Below, piece by piece: positions 52,908 to 62,063 of a stretch of 64,000 bases of DNA. A model generated the notes under the pieces. It was not told the origin of the DNA, ran no database searches, and saw nothing but the letters and a program-made list of their open reading frames with translations. How positions within the stretch are numbered: position 1 is the first letter of the stretch; every line of letters starts with the position of its first letter. This DNA is from Polaromonas sp. AET17H-212. Its GTDB lineage: Bacteria; Pseudomonadota; Gammaproteobacteria; Burkholderiales; Burkholderiaceae_C. The DNA is taken from assembly GCF_002379085.1 (NCBI RefSeq), contig NZ_NBZW01000016.1, forward strand, positions 1 through 64,000. Direction: 5' to 3'. The position numbers and the translations under genes were made by a program.

Positions 52908-53792
52908 TCAATGCGACGAATGCGCCAGCCCGCTGACCAGCGTGACCAGCGCAATCCCCACGCCCAGCCAGGCAATCTGCGCGAGTGTTTCGCGGGCCGT
53001 CAACCGTTTTTGCAGCTGCGGAATCAGGTCGGCCAGTGCCACATAGACAAAGCTGCTGGAGGCCACCACCAGGAAAAAGGGCAGCCAGTCGTGCAGCATG
53101 TCCACCAGCGCGTAACCGACCAGGCCGCCCAGGGCGGTCACGGCACCGGCCAGCGACACCTTGATCAGGGCCATGCTGCGGTTGCCGGAGGTATGGCGCA
53201 GCACCACCAGGTCACCCATGTGGTGCGGCACTTCATGCGCCAGCACGGCCAGCGCGGTGATCACACCCAGGCGCATGTCGGCAACGAAGGCCGAGGCAAT
53301 CAGGATGCCGTCACCGAAGGCATGCACGCTGTCGCCGGTCAGCACGGCCCAGCTGCCTGCTCTGGCGGGCTGGCCGTGGTGGTGGTGACGGTGAAGATGC
53401 TGTTCGCCGGGCTGCAAGGAAGCGGGCGCGGTGTCCACGTGTTCGGCGCGCCCGGAGTTGCCCGATCGCAGCGGCGCGATCAGATAGTCCACCTGCTGCG
53501 GGCTCTTGGGGTCATGGTGCTCATGGCCGTGGTGGTACAGCTCGGCCTTGTCGAGCAGAAAGAAAAACACCAGCCCGACCAGCAAGGTGGCAAACAGCTC
53601 CTGCGCGCCGGCCTGGCTCTCGAAAGCTTCGGGCAGCAGGTGCATGAAGGCGGTCGCCAGCAGCGCGCCAGCGGCCAGGCTGAGCATGTGGTTGGTGTAG
53701 CGGGCCAGCACGCCAAAGCTGAGCAGCGCCGCCAGCCACACGCTGCCGATGCCGGCGGCCAGGGTGCCGGTCAAAATTGCTATCAATGTCAT
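52908..53792 (-). CDS. ZIP-family divalent metal transporter
   Basis: The protein has 294 residues and about eight membrane spans. The metal-coordinating motifs of ZIP transporters are HAFGDGILIASAF (span 4) and HEVPHHMGDLVVL (span 5). A histidine-rich loop (HHGHEHHDP, and HLHRHHHHG) lies between spans 3 and 4, as in zinc/iron importers. The N-terminus MTLIAILTGTLAAG is overlapped by a family A repeat that supplies the start-codon region. No Zur or Fur box was seen upstream. Confidence 0.88.
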   Translation of the reverse strand: MTLIAILTGTLAAGIGSVWLAALLSFGVLARYTNHMLSLAAGALLATAFMHLLPEAFESQAGAQELFATLLVGLVFFFLLDKAELYHHGHEHHDPKSPQQVDYLIAPLRSGNSGRAEHVDTAPASLQPGEQHLHRHHHHGQPARAGSWAVLTGDSVHAFGDGILIASAFVADMRLGVITALAVLAHEVPHHMGDLVVLRHTSGNRSMALIKVSLAGAVTALGGLVGYALVDMLHDWLPFFLVVASSSFVYVALADLIPQLQKRLTARETLAQIAWLGVGIALVTLVSGLAHSSH

Positions 53793-53805
53793 AGCTGCTC
53801 ACGCC
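53779..53805. repeat. GCTAT/ATAGC short repeat (family A), over the ZIP gene start
   Basis: GCTATCAATGTCATAGCTGC followed by TCACGCC is a full copy with inverted GCTAT/ATAGC arms and the GC tail. The ZIP ATG (53790-53792) is in its loop. Confidence 0.75.
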
Positions 53806-53856
53806 CGATCTATATGGGCTGAAGCCCGAAAAGGTTTTAAAAACTCGCCCAAAACG

Positions 53857-53892
53857 CAAAAAAGCCGCCGCACATTGCTGTGGGGCGGCTCC
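53857..53892 (-). terminator. Terminator of the dienelactone-hydrolase gene
   Basis: AGCCGCC pairs with GGGCGGCT around a loop, and six T residues follow on the minus strand. It lies just after the stop codon at 53911. Confidence 0.8.
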
Positions 53893-53910
53893 GTGCCGGG
53901 CGGGCTTGAG

Positions 53911-54810
53911 TTAAGCGACGCCGTTGGCCTTGAACCACGCCAGAGCGCGTTTCCAGCCGTCTTCTGCCGGCTCCTTGCGGAAGCTCGGCCGGTAGTCGGC
54001 GTGGAAAGCGTGCGGGGCATCAGGGTACACCACAAACCGCGAGGCCTTCGCCGCGGCACTGCCGCCGGCAAGGGCCGCTTTCATCTTATCAACCGTGTCA
54101 AGGGGGATGCCGCTGTCCTGCCCGCCATACAGGCCGAGCACCGGGCCGTTCAGGATGGGGGTGATGTCGATCGGGTGTTTGGGCGTGAGCGGCGTGCTGG
54201 CACCGACCAGGCGGCCGTACCAGGCCACACCCGCCTTGACGCCGGGGTTGTGTGCGCTGTACAGCCAGGTGACGCGGCCACCCCAGCAAAAACCGGTGAT
54301 GCCCACCTTGGCGGTGTCGCCGCCGTTGGCGCCCGCCCACTTCACGGCGCCGTCCAGGTCGGCCATGACCTGGGCGTCAGGCACCTTGGAGACAACCTCG
54401 GCCATCAGCTTGGCCAGTTCGCCGAACTCTGCCGGATCACCCTGGCGGGCATACAGCTCGGGCGCAATGGCCAGGTAACCGGCCTTGGCCAAACGGCGGA
54501 CGGTGTCGGCAATGTATTCATGCACGCCAAAAATTTCCTGGATCACCAGGATCACGGGCAGGCCGGTTTTGCCGGCGGGCGCGGCGTAATACGCCGGCAC
54601 CTTGAAACCATTGACTTCAAACGAGGTTTCGCCAGCCTTCAGGCCCTCGGCGGACGTCTTGATCGCGGTCTGCGCCATGATGGGCAGGGCCGTGGCGGCA
54701 TAACCGACGCCGAGTGCTGCCTTGAGCGCCGTGCGGCGGGTCGCTCCGTTCTCGTTGCTTTGGCCGGGGAGCAGGGAATCAAACTCGGATTTCTGGTCGC
54801 TGTTGAGCAT
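53911..54810 (-). CDS. Exported dienelactone-hydrolase-family protein
   Basis: The protein has 299 residues. The alpha/beta-hydrolase domain (about 60-299) has the Cys nucleophile elbow GITGFCWGGRV, LGLYGGQDSGIP with the catalytic Asp, and VYPDAPHAFHAD with the His. Cys-His-Asp is the dienelactone hydrolase triad. Unlike cytoplasmic DLH of chloroaromatic pathways it carries a twin-Arg leader (ATRRTALKAALGVGYAATAL) and should be exported. An FAH-fold protein with a similar leader and an AraC regulator lie next to it on the same strand. The substrate is unknown. Confidence 0.85.
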   Translation of the reverse strand: MLNSDQKSEFDSLLPGQSNENGATRRTALKAALGVGYAATALPIMAQTAIKTSAEGLKAGETSFEVNGFKVPAYYAAPAGKTGLPVILVIQEIFGVHEYIADTVRRLAKAGYLAIAPELYARQGDPAEFGELAKLMAEVVSKVPDAQVMADLDGAVKWAGANGGDTAKVGITGFCWGGRVTWLYSAHNPGVKAGVAWYGRLVGASTPLTPKHPIDITPILNGPVLGLYGGQDSGIPLDTVDKMKAALAGGSAAAKASRFVVYPDAPHAFHADYRPSFRKEPAEDGWKRALAWFKANGVA

Positions 54811-54964
54811 GGCGGTTTTCTCAATGTCTGGGTTGAAGGGGCGTGAACAAAACGCGTTGAGTCTATGCGGTCGCATAAATTCCTGCTGGTGCGAGGAAAT
54901 ACCACGAGGTATTTCCTGCCGCCCACCGCGTCTCGGCCCCCCCTGCCCTCGCCTCCAATCGGGC

Positions 54965-55768
54965 TCACACAATCTTGACGCTGAGTCCGGGCAAACCGTC
55001 GATGTGGCATTCGATCACGTCGCCCTTGACCACCGGGCCGACGTTTTCCGGTGTACCGGAATAAATGATGTCGCCGGGAAACAGCTCGAAGGCCTCGGAG
55101 AGCCTGGAGATCTGCTCGGCGACCGACCAGATCATGTGGTTGAGCGTGGCCTGCTGCTTGGTCTGCCCGTTGACTTTGAGCCAGATCGCACCCTTGGTGT
55201 AGTGGCCGGTCTGCGCCACCTTGTGGATCGGGCCGATGGGCGCCGAGCGGTCAAAACTCTTGCCGATCTCCCAGGGCTTTTTCTGGTCACCCATGCCGCG
55301 CTGCAGGTCGCGCCGCGTCATGTCCAGGCCCAGGGCGTAGCCGTAAACGCAGTCCAGCGCCGCACTCATGGGGATGTTGCGCCCGCCCTTGGACAGGGCC
55401 GCCACCAGTTCGACCTCGTAGTGGTAGTTTTTGGTCAGGCTGGGATAGGGATGGTCAGCCACGGTGCCGGGCGCCACCGCCTGAATCGCATCCGTCGGTT
55501 TCTGGAAGAAGAAAGGCGGCTCGCGGGTCGGATCCGAGCCCATCTCGATCGCGTGGGCCGCGTAGTTGCGGCCTATGCAGTAAATGCGGCGCACCGGAAA
55601 CATCTCGCTGCTGCCGGCAATCGGCACATAGGTGCCAGGCACGGTGAACGGCGTGGCCGGGGTGTTGGCCGCCGTGCCCGGGGTGGCGCAGCCGACCACC
55701 GCGCCTGCAGTCATCAGGACGCCGGATTGCAGAAGGCCGCGTTTGCTGATGTCAGTGATTTTTTTCAT
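54965..55768 (-). CDS. Exported FAH-family hydrolase with a lipoprotein-like leader
   Basis: The protein has 267 residues. The fumarylacetoacetate-hydrolase fold shows IYCIGRNYAAHAIEMG, PFFFQKPTDAI, the metal ligands in NYHYEVELVAALSKGG and GYALGLDMTRRDLQ, and IYSGTPENVGPVVKGD. Normally these are cytoplasmic. Here MKKITDISKRGLLQSGVLMTAG leads to a VVGC box (Cys27), a lipobox-like site with a Lys-Arg pair reminiscent of Tat signals. AAGGAGACAAAC precedes the ATG. It may act in the periplasm with the DLH-like neighbour. The substrate is unknown. Confidence 0.82.
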   Translation of the reverse strand: MKKITDISKRGLLQSGVLMTAGAVVGCATPGTAANTPATPFTVPGTYVPIAGSSEMFPVRRIYCIGRNYAAHAIEMGSDPTREPPFFFQKPTDAIQAVAPGTVADHPYPSLTKNYHYEVELVAALSKGGRNIPMSAALDCVYGYALGLDMTRRDLQRGMGDQKKPWEIGKSFDRSAPIGPIHKVAQTGHYTKGAIWLKVNGQTKQQATLNHMIWSVAEQISRLSEAFELFPGDIIYSGTPENVGPVVKGDVIECHIDGLPGLSVKIV

Positions 55769-55888
55769 GTTTGTCTCCTTGGGTGTGGTCAGAGTCTGTC
55801 TCGACCGCAAGCTTAGGCCGCGCCCGGGACTGGCGTACAGACGCAATTACGCATTTACCGGACGATTCAATGCAACACGCGCAGGAGA

Positions 55889-56797
55889 TCAGGCCGCGCC
55901 GGAGATCCTGGCGCGCACGCCGTCGCGAAAGGCCCGCGGCGTCTGGCCAAACCGCTGCCGGAAGCGCCGCGCGAAATAGGCCTCGTCGACAAAGCCCGAG
56001 GCATGCGCGATGCTGGCGATACGCTGGTTGCTGTGGGTCAGCAGTTCCTGCGCAAACTCCAGGCGCCGCTCGGTCACCAGCTCGGTGAAGGTCTTGCCGG
56101 TTTCCTTTTTGAGCAGGTGCGCCAGGTAGTTGGGCGACAGGAAAGCCGCGGCCGCCACATCGGCCAGTGCGATCTCGCCGGCCAGGTGCTCGCGGATGAA
56201 CCGCACCGCCCGCTGCAGGCCGGCACGCCGGCTGCCTAACTGCGCCTGGCTGGCCGAAAACCGCAGCAGGTCGGCTTCGAACTTGCGGCAGACCAGCGCG
56301 ATCAGCTGCAGCATCAGGCCGCGGATCATCTCGACCGAACCGAAACGCCGGTTGGCATTTTCCAGGGCGAGCTTGTCCAGCAGTCTCTCGATCTCGGGAA
56401 ACTCTTCTTCCGTGAAATAGAAGTCGGCGTACTCCTGAAACAGGAAAGGCGCCAGCTCGGGCGCACGGCTCAAGGGCACGTCCTCCAGGTCCAGCGGGTC
56501 CACATCCAGACCGGGCCGCAAGAACTGCTGCGCCATGTTGATGATGACGTAACGCGAACCCTCGGGGTGCGGGATCACATGCACGCGGTAGGGCAGGATG
56601 AAACTCAGGTAGCCGCGCCGGAATGGCCGCACGGTGCCGGCCACGTTCTGTTCGGTGTCGCCCTGCAGGCTGATCTGGATCTGGAAATACTCATGCCGGT
56701 GCGGCCTGACCAGCGGCGGGCGCACCAGCTGGGAGCGGATGTCGAAATCGAGGTGGTCGGCACGCTCGGACATGCCGTAGGTCTTGATGGCTGTCAT
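55889..56797 (-). CDS. AraC-family regulator
   Basis: The protein has 302 residues. A cupin-like N-terminal domain (RPHRHEYFQIQISLQGDTEQNVAG) precedes the double helix-turn-helix at the C-terminus (AVRFIREHLAGEIALADVAAAAFLSPNYLAHLLKKETG and SNQRIASIAHASGFVDEAYFARRFRQRFGQTPRAFR). It sits 120 bases upstream of the exported FAH gene, on the same strand, and so is a likely controller of the two exported hydrolases, though promoter boxes were not identified. The effector is unknown. Confidence 0.85.
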   Translation of the reverse strand: MTAIKTYGMSERADHLDFDIRSQLVRPPLVRPHRHEYFQIQISLQGDTEQNVAGTVRPFRRGYLSFILPYRVHVIPHPEGSRYVIINMAQQFLRPGLDVDPLDLEDVPLSRAPELAPFLFQEYADFYFTEEEFPEIERLLDKLALENANRRFGSVEMIRGLMLQLIALVCRKFEADLLRFSASQAQLGSRRAGLQRAVRFIREHLAGEIALADVAAAAFLSPNYLAHLLKKETGKTFTELVTERRLEFAQELLTHSNQRIASIAHASGFVDEAYFARRFRQRFGQTPRAFRDGVRARISGAA

Positions 56798-56816
56798 GCC
56801 GCCTGTCCCTGCGGCT

Positions 56817-59642
56817 TCAGTGCGCCTTTTCCCAGTTCGGCCCGATGCCGATCTCGGCCAGCAGCGGCACCTTGAGGTCCGCCACCCCGGCCATCAGGCG
56901 CGGAATTTCGTGGCGCACCCATTCGACCTCGGCCTCGGGCACCTCGAACACCAGCTCGTCGTGCACCTGCATGATCATTTTGGTAGCGCGTTGTTCGGCA
57001 TCGAGCACGTCCTGCACCTTGACCATGCTGAGCTTGATCAGGTCGGCCGCCGTGCCCTGCATGGGCGCGTTGATGGCCTGCCGCTCCGCCGCCTTCTTGC
57101 GCGGGCCGTTGCCGCCATTGATCTCGGGCAGGTAGAGCCGCCGGCCAAACACGGTTTCGACGAAATGGTTCTTCTGGGCAAACACCACAGTCTGCTCCAT
57201 GTAGTTCTTCACGCCCGGGTAACGCTGGAAATACTTGTCGATGTAGGCGGCCGCGGCCTTGGTTTCTATGCCCAGGTTGCGCGCCAGGCCGAAGCTGCTC
57301 ATGCCGTAGATCAGGCCGAAGTTGATGACCTTGGCGTAGCGGCGCTGCTCGCTGCTGACCTGGTCCACCGCGACGCCGAACACCTCGGCAGCAGTCGCGC
57401 GGTGCACGTCCAGGCCGTCGGTGAAAGCGCGCAGCAGCGCTTCGTCGCCGCTCAGGTGGGCCATGATGCGCAGCTCGATCTGCGAGTAGTCGGCGCTGGC
57501 GATCAGGCAACCGGGCGGCGCCACAAAGGCCTCGCGCACGCGCCGGCCCTCGGCGGTTTTCACGGGAATGTTCTGCAGGTTGGGCTCGTTGCTCGACAGG
57601 CGCCCGGTCACGGCCACCGCCTGCGCGTAATGCGTGTGCACCCGCCCCGTCCTCGGGTGCGCGAGCTGGGCCAGCTTGTCGGTGTAAGTACCCTTGAGCT
57701 TGGAGAGCGAGCGGTGCTCCAGCAGCTTGGCCGGCAGCGGGTAATCCTCGGCGAGTTTTTCCAGCACCTCCTCGTCGGTGCTGCGCGCACCGGTGGCGGT
57801 CTTCTTGATCACCGGCATGCCCAGCTTGTCAAAGAAGATCTCGCCCAGTTGCTTGGGGCTGCCCAGGTTGAAAGGCTGGCCGGCAATCTCGTAGGCCTCG
57901 GCTTCGAGCTGCAGGATGCGCGTGCCGAGCTCGCCGCTCTGTTTGGCCAGCGTCGGGGCGTCGATCAGCACGCCATTGCGCTCGATGCGGTACAGGGCTT
58001 CGCTGCTGCGCATTTCCAGTTCGTAGATGAAGCGCAGCTTGTCGTCGGCCTGCAGCCGCGGCCAGAGCACGCGGTGCACGTCCAGGGTCTGGTCCGAGTC
58101 TTCACACGAATATTCGGCAGCCTTGGCGATGTCGACCTGGTTGAACTTGATCTGGTGCGCGCCCTTGCCGCACAGGTCTTCATAGTTGATGCCGCTGCGC
58201 CCCACATGGCGCACGGCCAGGCTGGCCAGGCCGTGCGGCTTGTGCACTTCCAGCACGTAACTCTGCAGCATGGTGTCGTGGACGTAGCCCCGCACCTCGA
58301 CGCCGTGGTTGGCAAACACATGGCGGTCGTACTTGACGTGTTGTCCGAGCTTGGCCTTGGCCGGGTTCTCCAGCCAGGGTTTCAGGCGCGCCAGCACCTC
58401 GTCGCGCGGCAGCTGCGCCGGCGCATCGGGGTAGTCGTGCGTCAGCGGTATGTAGGCGGCCTCGCCCGGGGTGACACTGAAACTCAGGCCAACGATCTGC
58501 GCCTGCATTTCGTCCAGCGAGGTGGTTTCGGTGTCCAGCGCCACCAGCTCGGCGGCTTCGATTTTTGCCAGCCAGGCGTCGAACATCGCCCAGTCCAGCA
58601 CGGTGTCGTAACGCAGGTTGGTGGCGCGCTCGGCCAGCGGGGTGGCCAGAAAGGCCGGCTCGTCAAACAGCCCGGGCTCGTCGGACGAGGCCGCGGGCGC
58701 GGCGCGGCCCTGGCGATGGGTGTCGGGTCCGGCCGGCAACTCGGCCGGCGCATTCTGCGCGTCTATGCTGCGGACCAGGCTCTTGAACCCGAATTTTTCG
58801 TAAAAATCCTTCAAAGCTTCTGTCTGCTGGCCGCCGACAGCTATGGATTCCATAGCAGGCAGACCCTCGATGTAGTCCTGCAGTTCGCAGTCTTTCTTGA
58901 TGGTCAGCAGCTCGCGGCCCTTGGGCAGCCAGTCGAGCGACTGGCGCAGGTTGTCGCCGACCACGCCCTTGATCTCGCCAGCACGGGCCACCAGCGCATC
59001 GAGCGAGCCGTATTCGAGCAGCCATTTCACGGCCGTCTTGGGGCCGACCTTGGGCACGCCGGGCACGTTGTCCACCGCATCGCCGACCAGGGTCTGGTAG
59101 TCCACCATCAGGCGCGGCGGCACGCCGAACTCGGACTCGACGCCGGCCAGGTCGCGCCGGCGGTCGTTCATGGTGTCGATCACCGTGATGTTTTCATCGA
59201 CCAGCTGGCTCAGGTCCTTGTCGCCGCTGGAGATGATGACCTCGATGCCCTGCTGCGACGCCATGCAGGCCAGCGTGCCGATCACGTCGTCGGCTTCCAC
59301 CCCGGGCACGTCCAGCACCTTCCAGCCGAGCAGGCGCACGACTTCGTGGATCGGCTCGACCTGGCTGCGCAGGTCGTCGGGCATGGCCGAGCGCTGGGCC
59401 TTGTACTCGGGGTAGAGCGCATCGCGAAAGGTCGGGCCCTTGGCGTCGAACACGCAGGCGGCATAGTCGGCGCGCACGTCCTTGCGCAGCTTCTGCATCA
59501 TGTTGATCATGCCGCGAATGGCGCCGGTGGCCGGGCTTTGCGGGTTGCCGGGGTCGGCGCGCAGATCGGGCATCGCATGGAAAGCGCGGTAGAGGTAGCT
59601 GGAGCCATCCACCAGCAGCAGTGTTTTTTTTTCGGTGCTCAT
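56817..59642 (-). CDS. polA: DNA polymerase I
   Basis: The protein has 941 residues. The 5'-nuclease domain starts KTLLLVDGSSYLYRAFHAMP and includes GVEADDVIGTLA and SGDKDLSQLV. A linker follows, then the 3'-5' exonuclease domain with the DTE site (ALDTETTSL) and HVKYDRHVFANHG; the polymerase domain has motif A ASADYSQIELRIMAHLSGD, motif B RRYAKVINFGLIYGMSSFGLA and motif C MIMQVHDELVFEVP. All proofreading carboxylates appear to be present. The linker between nuclease and exonuclease domains contains a family A repeat, translated as GLPAMESIAVGGQ. Confidence 0.97.
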   Translation of the reverse strand: MSTEKKTLLLVDGSSYLYRAFHAMPDLRADPGNPQSPATGAIRGMINMMQKLRKDVRADYAACVFDAKGPTFRDALYPEYKAQRSAMPDDLRSQVEPIHEVVRLLGWKVLDVPGVEADDVIGTLACMASQQGIEVIISSGDKDLSQLVDENITVIDTMNDRRRDLAGVESEFGVPPRLMVDYQTLVGDAVDNVPGVPKVGPKTAVKWLLEYGSLDALVARAGEIKGVVGDNLRQSLDWLPKGRELLTIKKDCELQDYIEGLPAMESIAVGGQQTEALKDFYEKFGFKSLVRSIDAQNAPAELPAGPDTHRQGRAAPAASSDEPGLFDEPAFLATPLAERATNLRYDTVLDWAMFDAWLAKIEAAELVALDTETTSLDEMQAQIVGLSFSVTPGEAAYIPLTHDYPDAPAQLPRDEVLARLKPWLENPAKAKLGQHVKYDRHVFANHGVEVRGYVHDTMLQSYVLEVHKPHGLASLAVRHVGRSGINYEDLCGKGAHQIKFNQVDIAKAAEYSCEDSDQTLDVHRVLWPRLQADDKLRFIYELEMRSSEALYRIERNGVLIDAPTLAKQSGELGTRILQLEAEAYEIAGQPFNLGSPKQLGEIFFDKLGMPVIKKTATGARSTDEEVLEKLAEDYPLPAKLLEHRSLSKLKGTYTDKLAQLAHPRTGRVHTHYAQAVAVTGRLSSNEPNLQNIPVKTAEGRRVREAFVAPPGCLIASADYSQIELRIMAHLSGDEALLRAFTDGLDVHRATAAEVFGVAVDQVSSEQRRYAKVINFGLIYGMSSFGLARNLGIETKAAAAYIDKYFQRYPGVKNYMEQTVVFAQKNHFVETVFGRRLYLPEINGGNGPRKKAAERQAINAPMQGTAADLIKLSMVKVQDVLDAEQRATKMIMQVHDELVFEVPEAEVEWVRHEIPRLMAGVADLKVPLLAEIGIGPNWEKAH
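58838..58862. repeat. GCTAT/ATAGC short repeat (family A), inside polA
   Basis: CAGCTATGGATTCCATAGCA followed by GGCAG is an inverted GCTATGGA/TCCATAGC pair (perfect) in the inter-domain linker. The frame is kept. Confidence 0.8.
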
Positions 59643-59706
59643 GGCCCCGATTGTCACCGTTTTGCCGCCCCTATCCACGGGGGTGCCGGCCCCCTACAAT
59701 GCAGGC

Positions 59707-60072
59707 ATGCACCACCCTCTTTGCTCCCTTCTGTTCGCCGCCACGGCTGCCCTGGCCTGTGCCCCCGTGCTGGCCCAGACGGCGGCGCCTGACCCGGCAG
59801 CGGCACCTGCGCAAGCACTGCCGCCCGGCACCAACCCCATCAGCAGCCGGCCCGAGCCGGCCATCCAGCGCATCCGCACGGAAGACGCCGGTTCGCGCAT
59901 CGACGAAGTGCGCGTGGGTGGCGAGACACAAAGCATCACCGTGCAGCCCAAAACCAATGTGCCGGCCTACGAGGTCCAGCCTTCCGACGCCACCAAGGGC
60001 GGCGGCACCGCCCCGCCCACCTCGGGCGCCGGCAGCACCGGCAAACGTGTCTGGAACGTGCTCAAGTTCTAG
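59707..60072 (+). CDS. DUF2782 exported protein
   Basis: The protein has 121 residues with a signal peptide (LLFAATAALACAPVLAQ). The conserved core IRTEDAGSRIDEVRVGGETQSITVQPK is the DUF2782 pattern, found in beta- and gamma-proteobacteria often beside thrB or polA. The rest is Pro/Gly-rich. No function is known. The ATG at 59707 is chosen so that the signal peptide begins the protein; a longer in-frame start is available 72 bases up. polA is transcribed away from it. Confidence 0.82.
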   Translation: MHHPLCSLLFAATAALACAPVLAQTAAPDPAAAPAQALPPGTNPISSRPEPAIQRIRTEDAGSRIDEVRVGGETQSITVQPKTNVPAYEVQPSDATKGGGTAPPTSGAGSTGKRVWNVLKF

Positions 60073-60109
60073 TTTTCCCTTCAGTTTCAGTTCAGTTTCC
60101 GTTTCAGGC

Positions 60110-61099
60110 ATGGCCGTTTACACCGAAGTCTCGTTTGACGAGGCCGCTCCCCTTTTGCATTCGCTCGGTCTGGGGCAGTTGAAGACCCTGGACCCCTGCT
60201 CGGGCGGCATCGAAAACACCAACTATTTCGCCGACACCGATCAGGGCCGCTACGTCCTGACGCTGTTCGAACGCCTGGGTTTCGAGCAGTTGCCGTTTTA
60301 CCTGTACCTGATGCAGCATCTGGCGCAGCGCGGCATCCCCGTGCCGGAACCCCATGCCGCGCTGACGGCCGGCGCCGGCAGCTGGCCCGGCGACATCCTG
60401 CACAAGCTCAAGGGCAAACCTGCCGCCGTGGTGGACCGCCTGCGCGGCCGCAGCGAACTGGCGCCCACACCGGCCCACTGCGCGGCGGTGGGCGACATGC
60501 TGGCGCGCATGCACCTGGCGGGACAGGACTTCGACCGCCAGCAGGGCAACCTGCGCGGCCTGGCCTGGTGGAATGAGACCGTGCCGGTGGTCCTGCCCTA
60601 CCTCAGCCCCGAACAAAGCAGCCTGATCCGCTCCGAACTGGCCTACCAGAACCATGTCGCCGCCTGCTCGGCCTGGCAGGCGCTGCCGCGCGGCCCGGTG
60701 CATGCCGACCTGTTTCGCGACAACGTGATGTTCGACGGCGAAGGCAACGGCCTGCGCCTGACCGGTTTTTTTGATTTTTACTTTGCCGGCTGGGACGCCC
60801 TGCTGTTCGACATCGGCGTCAGCCTCAACGACTGGTGCGTGGACCTGGCCACCGGTGAACGCGACGCAGCACGCACCGCGGCCTTCCTGGCGGCCTACCA
60901 GGCCGTGCGCCCCCTGAACGCCCAGGAACGCAGCCTGCTGCCGGCCATGGAGCGCGCCGGCGCCCTGCGTTTCTGGATCTCGCGGCTGTGGGACTTCTAC
61001 CTGCCGCGCGAAGCCGCGCTGTTGCAGGCGCACGATCCCGGCCATTTTGAACGGGTGCTGCGCCAGCGCGTGGCCCATCCGTGCAGCCTGTCGGCCTGA
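60110..61099 (+). CDS. thrB: Homoserine kinase, ThrB of the ChoK-like type
   Basis: The protein has 329 residues. It phosphorylates homoserine in threonine synthesis, and belongs to the aminoglycoside-phosphotransferase-like ThrB family common in beta- and alpha-proteobacteria. Catalytic HxDxxxxN is GPVHADLFRDNVMF (about 199-212) and the magnesium Asp in GFFDFYFAGWDALLFDIG. The N-terminus MAVYTEVSFDEAAPLL and GIENTNYFADT are diagnostic. The start follows direct repeats of TTCAGTTTC. It is 37 bases after DUF2782. Confidence 0.9.
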   Translation: MAVYTEVSFDEAAPLLHSLGLGQLKTLDPCSGGIENTNYFADTDQGRYVLTLFERLGFEQLPFYLYLMQHLAQRGIPVPEPHAALTAGAGSWPGDILHKLKGKPAAVVDRLRGRSELAPTPAHCAAVGDMLARMHLAGQDFDRQQGNLRGLAWWNETVPVVLPYLSPEQSSLIRSELAYQNHVAACSAWQALPRGPVHADLFRDNVMFDGEGNGLRLTGFFDFYFAGWDALLFDIGVSLNDWCVDLATGERDAARTAAFLAAYQAVRPLNAQERSLLPAMERAGALRFWISRLWDFYLPREAALLQAHDPGHFERVLRQRVAHPCSLSA

Positions 61100-61274
61100 G
61101 CCTGTTGTTGCGCCGCGCCCAGGCTGGCGACGGCTGGCGCGAAAAAGCCGCTGCAGGGCCCGCTTTTTTGCAGCAAATTGCCCGGCCAGCGTTAAATTGT
61201 TCACCGAGTCCGCACATTTAGCTCCTCCGATTGCCCCTCGACCGACCCGACCCACTCAACCTGCAACCCAAGCA

Positions 61275-62063
61275 ATGAAACTAAACATCGTTCCCGCGCG
61301 TACTGGCATCACATGGGTCAAACTCGGCATACAAACCTTCTTCAAGCAGCCGCTGGCGCTGGCCGGCCTGTTTTTCATGTACATGGCGGCGGCCACGCTG
61401 GCATCGCTGATTCCCTTTGTCGGCGTGGTGCTGGCGCTGGCGATCGTGCCGGCGGCCACCCTGGGCTTGATGGCCGCGACGCTGGAGGCCACCAAGGGCC
61501 GTTTTCCGATGCCCGCCATTCTTGTCAGCGCCTTCCGCGCCGGCCGGCAGCGCGCCCGCGCCATGATGGTGCTGGGTTTTCTGTATGCGGCCGCCTGCCT
61601 GCTGATCGTGTTCGTGGTGCCGCTGTTTTTCGATGTGCCGGTCAGCCGCGAAAGCGCCCTGGCACCCGAAATGCAGGGGGTGATGCTGACCATCATGGCG
61701 CTCTACCTGCCGGTCTCCATCCTGTTCTGGCATGCCCCCGCGCTGGTGCACTGGCATGGCGTGACACCGGTCAAGAGCCTGTTTTTCAGTGCCGTCGTGT
61801 GTGTCAGGAACGCCGGCGCCTACGCGCTGTTCGGCCTGACCTGGATGGTGGTGCTGATGCTCATCGGCCTGGCGGTAAGCCTGCTGGCCGGCCTGCTGGC
61901 CAGCCCCGAGGCCGCGGCCGCGCTGGTCATGCCGGCCGCCCTGCTGATGGCCGCGATGTTTTCGAGCTCGCTGTATTTCACCTTCCGCGACAGTTTTGAT
62001 GCCACCCCGCCCGACAGCCCCGTCAACAACGACGACAACCCCAGCCCCGGAGACACGCCATGA
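61275..62063 (+). CDS. Membrane protein (BPSS1780-type)
   Basis: The protein has 262 residues and about five or six membrane spans (e.g. LALAGLFFMYMAAATLASLI and GLTWMVVLMLIGLAVSLLAG). The N-terminus VPARTGITWVKLGIQTFFKQP is the signature of the BPSS1780 family of uncharacterised inner-membrane proteins in Burkholderiales. The C-terminal tail is acidic and hydrophilic. It overlaps the FecR-like gene by 4 bases, so the two are cotranslated. No function is known. Confidence 0.8.
   Translation: MKLNIVPARTGITWVKLGIQTFFKQPLALAGLFFMYMAAATLASLIPFVGVVLALAIVPAATLGLMAATLEATKGRFPMPAILVSAFRAGRQRARAMMVLGFLYAAACLLIVFVVPLFFDVPVSRESALAPEMQGVMLTIMALYLPVSILFWHAPALVHWHGVTPVKSLFFSAVVCVRNAGAYALFGLTWMVVLMLIGLAVSLLAGLLASPEAAAALVMPAALLMAAMFSSSLYFTFRDSFDATPPDSPVNNDDNPSPGDTP

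Noticed and set aside
56784..59792. A 1002-codon open frame opposite polA
   Set aside because: It is a shadow of polA; composition is His/Gln/Arg-rich and has no recognisable family or ribosome-binding site.
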